Source: Trichinella spiralis
Taxonomy: Eukaryota; Nematoda; Enoplea; Trichinellida; Trichinellidae
DNA: 64,000 nt
Direction: 5' to 3'
NCBI GenBank assembly: GCA_000181795.3
Contig: CM012955.1
Location: 11,013,073 to 11,077,072, forward strand
In this document: one piece after another, positions 1 to 11,585 of the stretch
Numbering within the stretch: position 1 is the stretch's first letter
Layout of the letters: each line of letters begins with the position of its first letter
Notes under the pieces: generated by a model
The model's database searches: none
Seen by the model: the letters and a program-made list of their open reading frames with translations, nothing else
What the model was told of the DNA's origin: nothing
Translations under genes and position numbers: made by a program

Positions 1-849
1 CTGAAGTACTGTAATTAAAAAGAAATTAAGTAAAACTTATATATTCGCGCAACTTCTACGTAAATGCCTCATAATTAGGTCATTTAATTTAATGCAATAC
101 ATTAAGTGAATATCAATGTAATATAAAGCTCTGATAAAAAACGAGGTGAAAATAGTTTTTTGCATTTTTATCCATGTTGTTAAATCTGAATACAAAGTAC
201 AAATTTTGGATACTACAAAAAAATACAATAGCGTATTTGTAAATTACAGTATGAATATCTGTGGTTTTCAATCTTATGAATGTAAAAGTAATTTTAAAAA
301 GTTATAAAGTGTTAAATATTATAATTATTTAAAATTTTTTCAGGTTTTATAAATTTAACGCCATAAAATCAGATTTAAATGTTATGATGTTTAGGTACAA
401 AAATGATAGAACAAAAATATGGAATTGATTTTGAATTATAAATAGAATTATATTAAAAATTATTTTTTTCTGTACTTTAAAGCTATCTGTTAAACTTTTG
501 CTAGTTTCAACATGTGTTAAACGATATATTTGGTGTTTAAGTTTAATTAAACATGACCAACAATAATAAAAATTACTGTATATTTTAGAGTACTGTAAAG
601 CGTTTGTGATTTTTGATTTTGTTACTTTTTGCATGTTTTGAAATTTGTTTACATCATCTATTAATTAAGCATGTGTGGTAGGGAATATTTTATTTTTTTA
701 ATTAATCGATAATCAATTTTTTGTATTCACTACAGTTTGACTTCAACAAGTGCGATTGTTTAATGAAATTTAATTTAATCTGTTGTGATCATAAATTATT
801 TGAATATATCCATTTGATCGTTTGAAATTTATTTATAGTTTTCAAGACC
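1..849. other. AT-rich spacer, no gene seen
   Basis: Very AT-rich sequence with only short, low-complexity open frames on the minus strand that resemble no protein I know. It forms the upstream flank of the dynein light chain gene. I see no repeat array or RNA gene here. Confidence 0.6.
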
Positions 850-1502
850 ATGCCTTTCACATCTGATAAGATGCTTACCAGCGATGCTAATGAACAGGTA
901 TTCATTTTAGTGTTTTCATTTATTTTTATTTTTCAATGTATTAAATTTCAGGCGAAAATCAATATCGAAGAGATCAACATAATTGTGAAGCAGGTAATTT
1001 CGCCACGTTGAATATATTATTAATCTTTACGTCTATATATGAAGTGCTTTTTGTTGTGTGAAATTAATCATATTGTACAGCAATTGGAAAATGTCATTGG
1101 AAGTCAACCGTATCAGCGTAATTTGGTCGGCCAGTGGAACACAACAATTGCTGAAAACGTTGTCCATCAGTTAGCGCAAACGCACAAGCACTTCAAGATA
1201 ATGGGTATATTGACCGTTCGATTGTCGTCCACATATTTTTCGCAGTCATCTTTCTGTTTTTTTTTGTTTCTTCAGTCAATTCGATACTGATGGAAAAGCA
1301 CGGCAGCGGTTTGCACGTCGTCAGCGCCACCTACTGGGACATTGTTGCGGACAGTGAGAAAATTTGCATTTGACCGATTTGATAGTTGTTGAATGTTGAA
1401 CGAAAATGAAAATAAAACCTCCAATTTTCAGGATCGGTTTCGGTGCGCTGGGAAAGCAAGTCGGTGTTTTGTCACGTGCAAATCTACTTTTGCTCTATGT
1501 GA
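850..1502 (+). CDS. DYNLT: Dynein light chain, Tctex-type
   Basis: Five exons: 850-897, 952-993, 1081-1204, 1276-1353 and 1432-1502, giving 120 residues. The family norm is about 113. The product is a Tctex1-type light chain, which sits on the intermediate chain of cytoplasmic dynein and links cargo to the motor. The C-terminal half carries the family signature: QRNLVGQWNTTIAENV, then KHFKIMVNSILMEK, GSGLHVVSATYWD and SVSVRWESKSVFCHV, which together form the beta-rich dimer fold. All introns are short (54-87 bases) with clean GT-AG ends and consistent phase. The first ATG opens the frame after an upstream AT-rich leader. The stop lies six codons after the last conserved block, as expected. 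Identification rests on the motif series; which Tctex paralogue it is cannot be settled from this. Confidence 0.9.
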
Positions 1503-1537
1503 AGCGGGCGTTTCGACGTGCTGTCGGGCGATTGGGC

Positions 1538-1829
1538 TTTGAAAAATTTGATCCCGCTAAATAACAAAACAGTTTTTATCAATAGAAGAGCAAACGAAAC
1601 AAAAGGCGTTTTTTAAATTGTTTTTTAAATAAATAAAAAACAGTTCCATCTTTCATTGTTTGCAGTTTAATAATAAATTGGTTGAAATTTGAAAAATTTG
1701 ATCCCGCTCAACAACAAAACTTTTTTTACCCATGGAAGAGCGAACGAACCAAAAGTCATTTTTTAAATTGTTTAAAAAAAAACAACCCTATCTTACACTG
1801 CTTACAGTATAATAATAAAATGGTTGAAA
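1538..1829. repeat. 150-bp direct tandem duplication
   Basis: Two head-to-tail copies with a period of 150 bases. Both share the core GAAAAATTTGATCCCGCT (1541 and 1691), then AACAAAAC, an AAGAGC/AAGAGCGAACGAA segment, a T-rich stretch and a GTTTGCAG/GCTTACAG plus TAATAATAAA end. The copies differ by scattered substitutions. The first copy begins just after the dynein light chain stop, so it probably lies in that transcript's 3' UTR. Confidence 0.8.
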
Positions 1830-1950
1830 TTGAATTTTGGTATGTTTTTTTGGTTTTGTTTTTTTATTATCTCTTCTGCTTCGAGATGTTTGAATTGAAA
1901 AAGTCGAAAATGAAAGAAAAATGTCAGCGCAACGATCGGCAATTGGAAAC

Positions 1951-2448
1951 GCGTGGGCGGAAAAGGGAGAAAATTTCTACGAGGTGTTTCTGGACAAATT
2001 TTCATCCCCTCTTTACGCCCACGCAACTGCGGCGTTACTTCCTGGTCGGAAGCGAGCCGGAGTGTTGGAGGTTTGGGGGAGTGTTTTTTCTTCCAAGAAA
2101 ATTATACCACTTTTTTGTTGGACAATGGAGAAAAAAATTAATAATTAAATCGTTTTACATTTTTTTGTATTATTCATAATAATAATAATAATGTTATTTT
2201 CTCGATTCACAAAATTGAAACTTTAAGAAAATGTTAGTTGGGATTTTTCAGTTTCGACTTTTATCTCAACGATTGACACGGCCGGCGAGCAAAACCGGTT
2301 TTGAACGCACTGGACCGTGACGAATTGGGCCGAAGGCGGCCGGAAACTCAAGAAGCAAAATTCTGGGAGGAATTGGTGAAAATGGCAGAAAAAATTTTTT
2401 TCGTTTTCACCCTGGAAATTTTTGCCAATTTTCACCCGTGCGTGGGCG
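1951..2448. promoter_or_regulatory. Cluster of three GCGTGGGCG motifs
   Basis: The nonamer GCGTGGGCG occurs at 1951-1959, inverted at 2016-2024 and again at 2440-2448, inside GC-richer islands of a 30% G+C region. This string is the known consensus for EGR/Krox-type three-finger zinc-finger factors. The first two copies form the tips of an imperfect inverted repeat (1951-1976 against about 1993-2024). Seeing the motif is direct; regulatory use is inference. Confidence 0.35.
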
Positions 2449-4417
2449 GTGAATTTTCGAAATCTTCCACAGTGCACTCGACATACTTTTCTGCCCATTG
2501 AAAAACTGACGATACAAATTTACATAACCAACGCTTTTCATCATCTTTTTTTTTTGCCGTGCAAATGTTGTACTCTGTTTTCGGCTTTGTACATTAAATA
2601 AACAAAAAAAACATAAAAATTTTATTTATTACACATCTTGAATGAGAAATAAATAGAATGTCGATGATTTGTTTTTCATTTGTTGCTTTTTGCTCACTTG
2701 CAACGTTTCGACCAACATCGCTGCGCTTAGAAATTGTTATCAAATTTATTTCATCTTTCCATCTCGTCGATCGATTTTTTTTCTCGAAAACAAATTTTTC
2801 CACTCTATTCACGCAAATATATTTTTTGTTCACTTTTTTATTTTTTAATTTGACCGTTTAATTTTTGTTTATTCTTAAAAAAAATTTTTTTTCAAAAATC
2901 AAACAACAATGACGGGTAAATTTGAAGAAATAAATTTTCCGTTGTACTTAAAGTTGTGTTGAAGAATTTTCAAAAATTTAAATTGACCAATGAAAAACGA
3001 CTTCCGTTCAACCAACACGTCGAACCTACGGCCGATGATTTACACGTATAGTCCAATGATTTTCCGGGCATTGTTTGATCGATGTCATCAGCGGACATGT
3101 GTGTGTGTGTATGTGTATATGTATGGGTGGGTGGATGGGGTTCACATTTTACATATTGTGGGAAAAATTTAATTTTTTGACATGTATTTATTTTGAATAT
3201 TCCATTTTTTTATTCATTCACTTGAATTTGTTCATTTTCATCGGTTGCACGATTAATACTTAATTTACCTATTGCCAGTTTTGTAGATCGATATTTTCGA
3301 GTCTGTCGGTCGAAGAACCAACGTCCCCTTTTCGATTACATTCAATTCACTCGACTAATTTCTCTTTTTCTCTGTTCAAATTTCCCATTTGTACGTCTTT
3401 CTTTTTTTTTTTCTTTATTGTTTTCAAATTTACGCACGATTAATTTTATTGCCTTTATTCATTCGCTTTTTAACGCCGTCGAATTTTACTGTGGTTTGTT
3501 CGAGAAGAAAAATGATTTTTATTTATCATATTTTTTTTTGTTGTTGCCTACTGTTGTGTTATTTTGATCCTGTTGAAGATAATTCATTCAATCAGAGTAT
3601 CATTCATAAATCTTTTGCTAAACTTTTTTTTTCAAAAGAAATGTTAACACGTGTGCACTTTTTCTGTTGAAAATTGAAAACCAATTTACGCGCATAAATC
3701 ACCAATTTCCGTTGCGAATGAATTTTTCAAGAAAAATAAATTTATTAAAGCTCAAAAAGCTCTGTTTTGCAATTTCAAAGCATATTATTATTATTATTAT
3801 TATTATTATTAGAAGTTTGTTTATTCAATAAAAATTTCTTATCATCGTGCTGACCTTGATCATTTCGAAGCGGATGATCAGTTTCTATTAGCCAGGGACG
3901 TTTGTTTTGAAAATCAATGAATTTTCAAATATCAAAGTGGTTGGGTATTGAAGTGAAAACACGTATTATTCAAATTTTTACCAACTTCACAAACGAGTTC
4001 AAATCGAAATGTCAAATTCAACACTAGCTATCGTTGCTCGATGTTGGAAATGCTCATAAATTATGTTTATTCTTATTATTTGATCGTCATTTTAGTTTAC
4101 AATTAAATTTTTTTCTTTTTCCGCAATAATTATCACTTTTATAATTTTTCATCTCGTGCAAAATCTGTCAATTGAACAATAACCTCGATTTGATACACTC
4201 GCAATTTAACGAGCATTTTTGTTTTCTTTTAAAATAAAATATTTCATTCCCATCTTGTGATGGTAAATTTTCATTTTCCCATTCAACTTTCTTCGTAACG
4301 GTAAAATTTGTCCACTAATTTCATACTGTCATTGTTATTTAACAATTTTCTTTGTAATTTTAATTAGAAAAAAATTTTTTTCTTATATTCCACTTAGTTT
4401 AGGTTGTTGTATTCGAA

Positions 4418-6047
4418 ATGTCTGAGCCTGAAAAAGCTCGCGTCTTCCCGAAACCCCCAGAAAGAAAAGTAATTTCTCCAAACGATATGCACCTGTGGCT
4501 CGACTCTCAAGTATTTCAATTTGTTTATTGAAAAAAAAAATATTTTATTCATTTTTATTTATTTGGAATATTGAGTATTTTTATTTTTCAATAAAACAAT
4601 TGGATGATCACTTTTTAACAATTAAATTGATAATTAATTTTGCATGATTTTTTATTAGCAAATTTTTTTTACATTTTAATTTTATTTATTATTATTATTA
4701 TTACAGTACAATATTATTTAGGCATATGTGGATTACATGCGATTTGTGCGAGAGTTGAACTGTTCTGTGAAAGGGTTGTTGATGAGTGACTGTCCACCTG
4801 CTAATGAAGTAAAATTTAAATATTTTACGATGATTGTATTTGTTATATACGTATAAATAAAATTTATTGAAGAATGTAAAGGGTATATTAGAAGTTTTGA
4901 AAATTCTCCATTCTTGGATTGATGAAATTCCATTAGCTCCCGAGACAGCTCGTTTTGGCAACAAGGCATTTCGAATTTGGCAATCTCGACTTGAAGAAGT
5001 TTGTTTATGGGCAAATTGAGCTTCTTCTTTTGGAAAAGTAATGCTTGTATCGTTTAGAATGCGGAAAGTTTAATCAGACAGCACATACTGAAAAAAACGA
5101 TACTAGTGAACGAGTTGAAACCATATTTGACGAACAGTTTTGGTAATAGTACTCGCATTGATTACGGCACTGGTCAGTTTGATGGACAATTTAATTTTGT
5201 CAATTTTATTCATTTATAACATTTATATATATATATATTCTTTTTTTCACCAGGACATGAAGTATCGTTTCTGATGTTTTTGCTGTGCTTGTGGAAAGTC
5301 GGCTATTTTGACGACACAAGCACTGCTGTTTTGGTTTTACGTATTTTTGACGCGTAAGCAAAATTATGAATAAATCAATCATATATAATATATATCGAAA
5401 TTTTTTATTTATTTCAGATATATTAAATTATGCAGAAGGTTACAAATGACATATAAACTTGAACCAGCCGGTTCTCATGGTGCTTGGTGTTTGGATGATT
5501 ATCAGTTTTGTCCATTTTTATTTGGAAGCTCTCAACTGATAGGTATGTATGTATTTGTTCACATTATTGATATCCATTTTCATTGTATGATTCAGGAAAT
5601 TCCGATTTTCTACCAAGATCGTTGTGCGAGCCGGATATTATACGCCGTTACGCAGATGATTACATGTTCATGAATTGCATATTGCACATTACAAATGTTC
5701 TAGATTTTTTTTCTTTTGTCTTTGTAAATTTATTTATTCGTTTTTTTTTCTCTAATAGGTTAAAGCGGGTCCTTTTGCAGAACATTCAAATGGATTATAT
5801 TCCCTTTGCACAGTACCGAATTGGAGAAACATTAACAGCGGCTTACTTCGTATGTACGAAGAAGAGGTGATCAAATTGACAATAAATTTTTGATCAAAGA
5901 AAAAAGTTTGCATTTTTTCAGGTACTGAAAAAATTTCCCGTAGCTCAGCATTTTTTATTTGGAATTTTATTATCAGTTGAACCGGCTGGTTCACCATGTA
6001 CAACATTAGACATGTCCGAAGCAGTGAAATTACAACGAAATAAATAA
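4418..6047 (+). CDS. PTPA: PP2A phosphatase activator (PTPA)
   Basis: Nine exons: 4418-4510, 4722-4808, 4873-4998, 5058-5172, 5254-5353, 5418-5542, 5596-5696, 5759-5866 and 5922-6047, giving 326 residues, the usual length for PTPA. The protein is a peptidyl-prolyl isomerase-like, ATP-dependent activator of protein phosphatase 2A. Diagnostic blocks are visible in order: [18 protein letters not shown], the [20 protein letters not shown] segment, the glycine-rich IDYGTGHEVSF, the near-invariant [17 protein letters not shown] followed by [10 protein letters not shown], then [13 protein letters not shown] and [11 protein letters not shown]. The gene ends with QRNK and a double stop, TAATGA. The start is the first ATG, in a short AT-rich leader. 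Introns 2-8 are 49-83 bases, while the first is 211. The same-strand neighbours are unrelated in function. Confidence 0.96.
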
Positions 6048-6776
6048 TGATAATTTTATTCGACGAGCATAATTGTAGTGTGCAGTTAGTTTAGTTTTTG
6101 TTGTTCAATAGTCAGGAATTTTGATAATTAATAATATTCAATAGATTTAGAAATTACATAAAGAAAATTGTTGCAAATTTTCATAGTGGCAATTGGCTTG
6201 TGGTCGTTGAAAACGTATCAACATCGAGTGGTTTTCAATTTGACGATGATGTGCCGTTTGTTATTAGTTGATTTTAAAAGAATTTAAATTTTTTCAACAC
6301 ATGTGGATGTGTAGTTGTTCACCGACCAGCTGTCAACATTTGGTCGCGCCTGGCGCAATATTTCTAGCTAATGGACACGTAGTTAGTTGCGTTGATGTTT
6401 TTTCATTCTGTTTTTTTATTCAAAAGAGCATTGCTGATACGTTGAGCTTGTCGTGAAGTTTTGTGGATTTTGATTCAATAATAATAAATAGATGTTGAAT
6501 AAAGTTGATGTGCTGATATTGATTTGAAATTGAAATTGCCCATTTGAAAACCAGCAAGCAGTTGGGCAAGTTTTGATTTTGAAAAGCATAGCAATTTGTT
6601 CCACTACGACATTGTTCAATTCAATGTGATGACTTGAAAATCGAAAATTGCTACTGTAGTTGTTGTGTATCTTGACCCGACCAGTGTGCACCGAGGGACA
6701 GTAACAAGTTAATCGTAGTCCAGTGGATTGTTTGTGCAGATAGAATTGTCTCTCTCTGTGTGTGTGTGTGTGTGGG
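6048..6776. other. Spacer and 5' leader of EFHD with (TC)(TG) tract
   Basis: No gene is supported. The right end holds a TCTCTCTC run followed by about nine TG units (6749-6774), ending two bases before the EFHD start codon and therefore inside its leader. The rest is ordinary AT-rich sequence. Confidence 0.55.
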
Positions 6777-7909
6777 ATGGATCCAGATTTGTCAGACTTT
6801 TTGAAATTTCGCTTGCAAAAAGTGGACGGCGACGAGGCACCGAACCCAATGCCTAGAAAGCCTTTGAAACCACTAACTTCGTGCAGATTTTATGGTGATT
6901 TTCCTGAATTTTCTCGACAACACATTGACCACTACTTTCGACTATTCATGAGGTATTTGGTTTGTTTGTTTGGAACATTTTGCAAATTTCAATAATCGAT
7001 TTGCACAATTATTCAATGTGTTGTTCAGTTTCGACGACAATTCCGATGGTCGAGTTGGAATTGAATCGTTGAAACGTCTGATGGAAAAAGCCGGTACACC
7101 GCTGACTCACGTGATATTGAAAAAGATGATAGCCGAAATCAACGACTCCACTGATGATGATTCAAGCGACCACCAAGTCGGCTTTCGTGAGGTTGTAGTG
7201 GGCGGATTTATTTTTTTCTCCATTCAAAAATTTCTTCCTCTTGCTACTATTACTACTAATATTCTTCCGTTCCAGTTCATGCTTGTGCACAGCAAAGCTT
7301 TGCAATTGGAAAAGCTTGCAGCAGATGAAATGGACGACGGCGGCGGCGGCATTTTGACACAACTGCCTCCATGCATAAATGTTGCCGAAGATGGAGTATT
7401 GGGAGCGAAAAAATTCTTCCAAGCCAAAGTAAATTTCCATTCCATTCAATTCAATTCAATTCAATTCAATTCAATTCAATTGAATTCAATTCAATTCTTC
7501 TATTTAACTTTTCCACAACAATTCAATGGCATTTTGTTGCCATCAATTGCTGCTATTCCATTTGTTCTCAATTTCACTTTCGTCGAAAGTGGTATTATTT
7601 AAACCCATGTATATGATTAGTTTCCCTTCCCTACCCCCTCCCCATATTCTTCTTTACACCAGTTTCAAATACCGGCAACAACAATTGATTCCATTTTATT
7701 TTTTTTCTCTTCCATTTTTCAACAATATTCTTCCAAATTATGAATAATTAATATTCAATCTGTTCAAGATTGACAAGCTCGGCCAGAGTGCAGAGTTCGA
7801 AGCTGAAATCAAGCAACAACAGCAGATACGACGCCAACAAGACGAAGAACAACGCAGACGGAAGGCTCAATTTCAAGCTCGTCAAAATTATTTCAGCACT
7901 CTCAGATGA
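6777..7909 (+). CDS. EFHD: EF-hand domain protein, swiprosin/EFHD family
   Basis: Four exons: 6777-6952, 7029-7191, 7276-7428 and 7769-7909, giving 210 residues. EFHD1/2 proteins are actin-binding or mitochondrial calcium sensors. The order of blocks matches the family: GDFPEFSRQHIDHYFRLF leading into EF-hand 1 (FDDNSDGRVGIESLKRLMEK), THVILKKMIAEIN into EF-hand 2, VGFREFMLVHSKA, then GVLGAKKFFQAKI and a Gln/Arg-rich C-terminal helix (KQQQQIRRQQDEEQRRRKAQ). Two oddities affect calcium binding. Position 12 of loop 1 is Ser instead of Glu. Loop 2 is about five residues longer than normal and runs through NDSTDDDSSDHQ. Intron 3 contains a pentanucleotide repeat. The start ATG sits directly after a TG microsatellite. 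Confidence 0.9.
7441..7497. repeat. TTCAA/ATTCA pentanucleotide microsatellite
   Basis: About eleven units of the five-base ATTCA/TTCAA repeat with one interruption (TGAATTC), within intron 3 of the EFHD gene, just after its donor site. Confidence 0.9.
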
Positions 7910-8619
7910 AAGAAACCACCACCAATAAGACGTCGCATTCAAAAATTTTGCTGTCTTTCTGTTTTTTTTCTCTTTTTATTCTAATTTTAACTTTCTGTAA
8001 AATTGCCGCAATTGATGATTGATCGATCGATCGATCATTCAGCTGAAATAGCCAACAATAGCAAGTAGTTTCTTCTAGAAATGCAAAATCACTCATGCCA
8101 ATATAATCTGGCACATCCTATTTTTTGAAGATAGAAAAAAATAAAGTACAAAGCATATACGAATGAATTGAATGGGTTGTATTTTTCTTTTTTATTTTTC
8201 AAACACATCTACAAAACATCCACAACCAATTTATTCACCAAAGAAAAAATTCTGATTCACTACTACGCAAGTGGTGGTACTTTCAATTTTAACTAAAATA
8301 TTATCAAAATTGTCTGTTCCAAATGGAAAGACAAGCAATATTCAAATATTTTCGCTTTTGCACGAAATCACGTACAACAAGCACACAGTGAAATCAAATC
8401 AATAAAACACACTGAGTTACTTTTTACATACGACTACATAAATACATTACATTACATTACATACATAGTAAAATTTACATACGACACCGACACCCAAAAC
8501 CAAAACTGCACAGCCACCACCGTTGCCATAAGAACTTTGACGTTGATTTAGAAAAAAAATATGAATATAAATAGTTCCTTTCAATCGTTTCCATAAATTC
8601 AATCCCAGCTCCATTTTGT
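7910..8619. other. Convergent spacer, no gene
   Basis: Lies between two converging genes, so it carries both 3' ends. I see only minor repeats: a GATC run near 8021-8036 and an ACATT run near 8441-8460. AATAAA-type signals are present (for example near 8139). Confidence 0.5.
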
Positions 8620-11142
8620 TTACCACAGCTCGTTATCATCGTCTAAAATCAAATTGCTTTTCAAATAAAAAATAATCATCATACATCAGTCAACTTTTCT
8701 CCATTTGTCTACACACATGTGCACAAAAACGATAAATCATGTGCTGAAAATGAAAATGTTTCAACTCTTGAAATATACGATAACACACATTGCAATCACA
8801 TCATGTTCATGTTGAAAAAAATTGCTGTTCACTTTTTATCATTATTATTCATTTCCAACAATTAAAACTGCAAAATTATCAATTCATTCAACAAACAATA
8901 ATACTTGTCCAGTATAAATCTAACATTAATTATTATCATTTTACAAAATGTTTTACTGAGATTAAATTTGAACAAAAATAAATTCTACCTTTCAGAAAAT
9001 CATAGAAATTTTCAATATCTGTCTTCTCATTTGAATCTTTCTTCTTTTTAGTTTCTTCTTTCTTCTTTTCTTCATTGTCCTGTTTCTTTTCTTTTTCCAA
9101 CTTATCTCTCTCCTCTTGCGCCTTTTCTTCTTCCAGATATTTTTTAAAAATCCTAAAGTAAATTATTTAGCAAATCAATTTACTTTATTTTGATAATCAT
9201 GGAATCCTTAAATTTAACTGTTTAAATTTTTCATTAAATGAAAAAAATGCACGAAGTTTTTTTTTCACCAAGTTGCACTTGCAGCGTTGCTTAACTGAAG
9301 TCAGTATTTACTATCATTTCAAATTTACCTATTGAAGGCTGCGTCATCATCATCATTGTCATCAGAATCCTTTGATGCCGTTTCGTTTTTATCGTTACTG
9401 CAAATAAAGTAGAAAAACAATTTTCTAAAAAATCTTTCAATTGTAAAAGCATTTGTACCTTCCAAACAACATTTCATTCGGTATGTTCAACTGGTTATTT
9501 GCGAAAAAATCCATACTCAGACAAAGTTCTAAAGTACGTAAATGAGATAGAATTTCAGATTCATCGTATTTAAATGTCGTTGTAATGTTTTCTCATTACA
9601 TAATTTAAAAGTTAAAACAATTTAAAATTGAATAATACATTAATGAACTTTCCTTAAATTGCACACAGTTACTATTCAATGGAAACTCTTCAACTCTTCA
9701 AATATCATATATTGCAATCAGATATTCATGCTGAAAATGCAACTCAACTTTTCATTATTATTCATATTCAGTAATTAAAACTAAAAATTAATTTATGTAA
9801 CGTCTATTGCAAACTTTAATTATTATTTCACAAATGCTCACTGCAATTAAAATTTAAATAAAAATAAATTTAAGAATGAATTAAAGGCAAATTTTACCTG
9901 GAAAACTTTTAAATTTTGGATTTTCAAATTCCAAAACTGCGTTCCATTTTCTAAAGTGCATTAGTTAATAAAATGATTTGCCTTTTTTTAATAATTATGA
10001 CATTCATAAATTTAACTGCTTCATAAAATTAAAAAAATGCATGAAACGCTCTTCACGAGCAATTTCTGCAGTACTGCTTAACAGGCGTCACTATATAGTA
10101 TAATTGTAAATTCACCTAATTATCTCATCGCTTTTTTTTGCACATCTTGACTCCAACACGTCATACTTAGATTCCTTTTTGTTATTATCATTCTTTCTAC
10201 AAATGAAGTAGAAAAAAGTCTATTAAGCAAACAATCATTAGTAAAAACATTTTTACTGATCGAAGAACAATGACGCCTGTAGTTTCAATTCGTCAATCTG
10301 TTTCATTAAAGTTGGCATTCCCGTTTCGCGTGGCAGTTCGTGATTACGTAAATCTTGTAAAAACTCTGGACCTTCAAATTTCAATTGTCGAACTGCATCT
10401 AATAATAAAATTTAAAAATTAAATGAAGTAAATAATTTTAAAATATTCCGTGAAACTTTTAAAAACAAATCATACTTATTTTATTTTCTTTACTTCGTTC
10501 TTCTATTTTTAACGGTTGTTCTTCGTCATTTTTACTCTTTAAGTCCTATAACATAATGTAACATACAACAAGCATCTTTCTATTATTTAATTTATGCTTT
10601 ATTTAAAAACAATTAAAGCTAAAATCCTATTAATTACAGCAAAAAATTTGTATTAACTTACCTCTCATTAAAATTTTATAGTAGTAACTTGAATGTTACA
10701 TAAATTGTCTTTTCAAAAATTAAAATAAAAGTATTTACAAGCTGAGCAAATCAATCTTTTAAAAAAGATGACAACGCAAAAAGTATGAAACATGAACTCT
10801 ACTGCTCATTAGAGAAATGTTACATAATTCGTGTACTTCAAAAAGCTTTCAAATACTGACAAATATAACTGATCTTTCTGATACAAATTTAAATAAATTT
10901 AATAAGCGTTATGACAACAATTGAAATAAAAATAAAAACGTTTGCATTACTTTTATCCATTTTTTTGAGCATGATGGGCGGTGTTCTTCACCATGCTCAA
11001 TCAATTCTGTCGGGAATGGGAAATCCATCCCACAGATACTGCAGATATACTCTTCTTTGTGTAAGTGGTCCTTGACGTGGTCCAACCACTCTGTTTCACC
11101 AATGATGCTCTTTCCACACTTGCAACAGTTGTGTTTATTCAT
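8620..11142 (-). CDS. Unrecognised protein with two C2H2 zinc fingers and a charged tail
   Basis: Nine exons read right to left: 11142-10951, 10545-10476, 10398-10257, 10196-10116, 9950-9898, 9528-9459, 9397-9329, 9152-8989 and 8642-8620, giving 287 residues. Exon 1 encodes two adjacent C2H2 fingers with CX2C-X12-HX3-H spacing (CCKCGKS...HVKDH and CSICGMD...HGEEH), which suggest nucleic-acid or protein binding. The middle has an amphipathic stretch (EFLQDLRNHELPRETGM), then Asp-rich and Lys/Glu-rich segments (IFKKYLEEEKAQEERDK), ending DDDDNELW. I do not recognise the family and assign no function. Exons 6-8 look like a duplicate of exons 3-5: splice sites are offset by about 798-800 bases, all intron phases are equal and introns are similar. 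The model closes in frame, which supports the exon set. The duplicated part is weakly conserved in protein sequence. Confidence 0.75.
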
Positions 11143-11585
11143 AATCTATGCAAAAAAAGATTCATAATTTATCATTATCATCATTATTTCATCACAACAG
11201 AATGTATATATACTTTTATACATGCATACATAAGAATATTTGCTTGCGCTGACAAATCTAATATCTATTTTAAGTGCCAAAAAAGAACTTTAATTCACTT
11301 TGTCTGAGCATATTTTCCTCGAGATTTAATTATTAAAAACCGCTGTCAAGTAACAGATATGCTTTTTCTATTACAATGTGATTTTCGTGTTTTAAAATAA
11401 ATAATTAATAAAACTGATGTGCGTTAAACGTCCACCAGTGCATAAAAATAACAAAATTCATTTTAAAACATATAAGAACCAACACCCGAGTTTTATAAAA
11501 TTTATCCTCATATTTATAAAACAGCAATATTTTTAATCAGAAGACATTTAGAATGGGAAGGAAAACACAGTTATTGGAAGAATAT

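Larger units (their letters stand above)
1503..4417. other. Spacer between DYNLT and PTPA with GC islands and microsatellites
   Basis: Contains the 150-bp duplication and two GC-richer islands, about 1920-2080 and 2270-2500. A GT-rich microsatellite lies at 3097-3130 and a clean ATT microsatellite at 3783-3811. The islands have short open stretches in several frames and splice-like ends. No frame gives a protein I recognise and the frames disagree, so I do not call a gene. They also hold three copies of GCGTGGGCG (listed separately). The rest is T-rich. Confidence 0.5.

Noticed and set aside
1682-2179. 165-codon plus-strand frame across the GC island, and competing frames (AIGNAWAEKGENFYEVFLDK in another frame)
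   Set aside because: Several frames are open at once, none gives a recognisable domain, and no splice model joins them convincingly.
2885-3670. Possible exons after a MTGKFEEINFPLY start and a long frame from 3281
   Set aside because: The frames break at once, composition is T-rich, and no family or consistent splicing was found.
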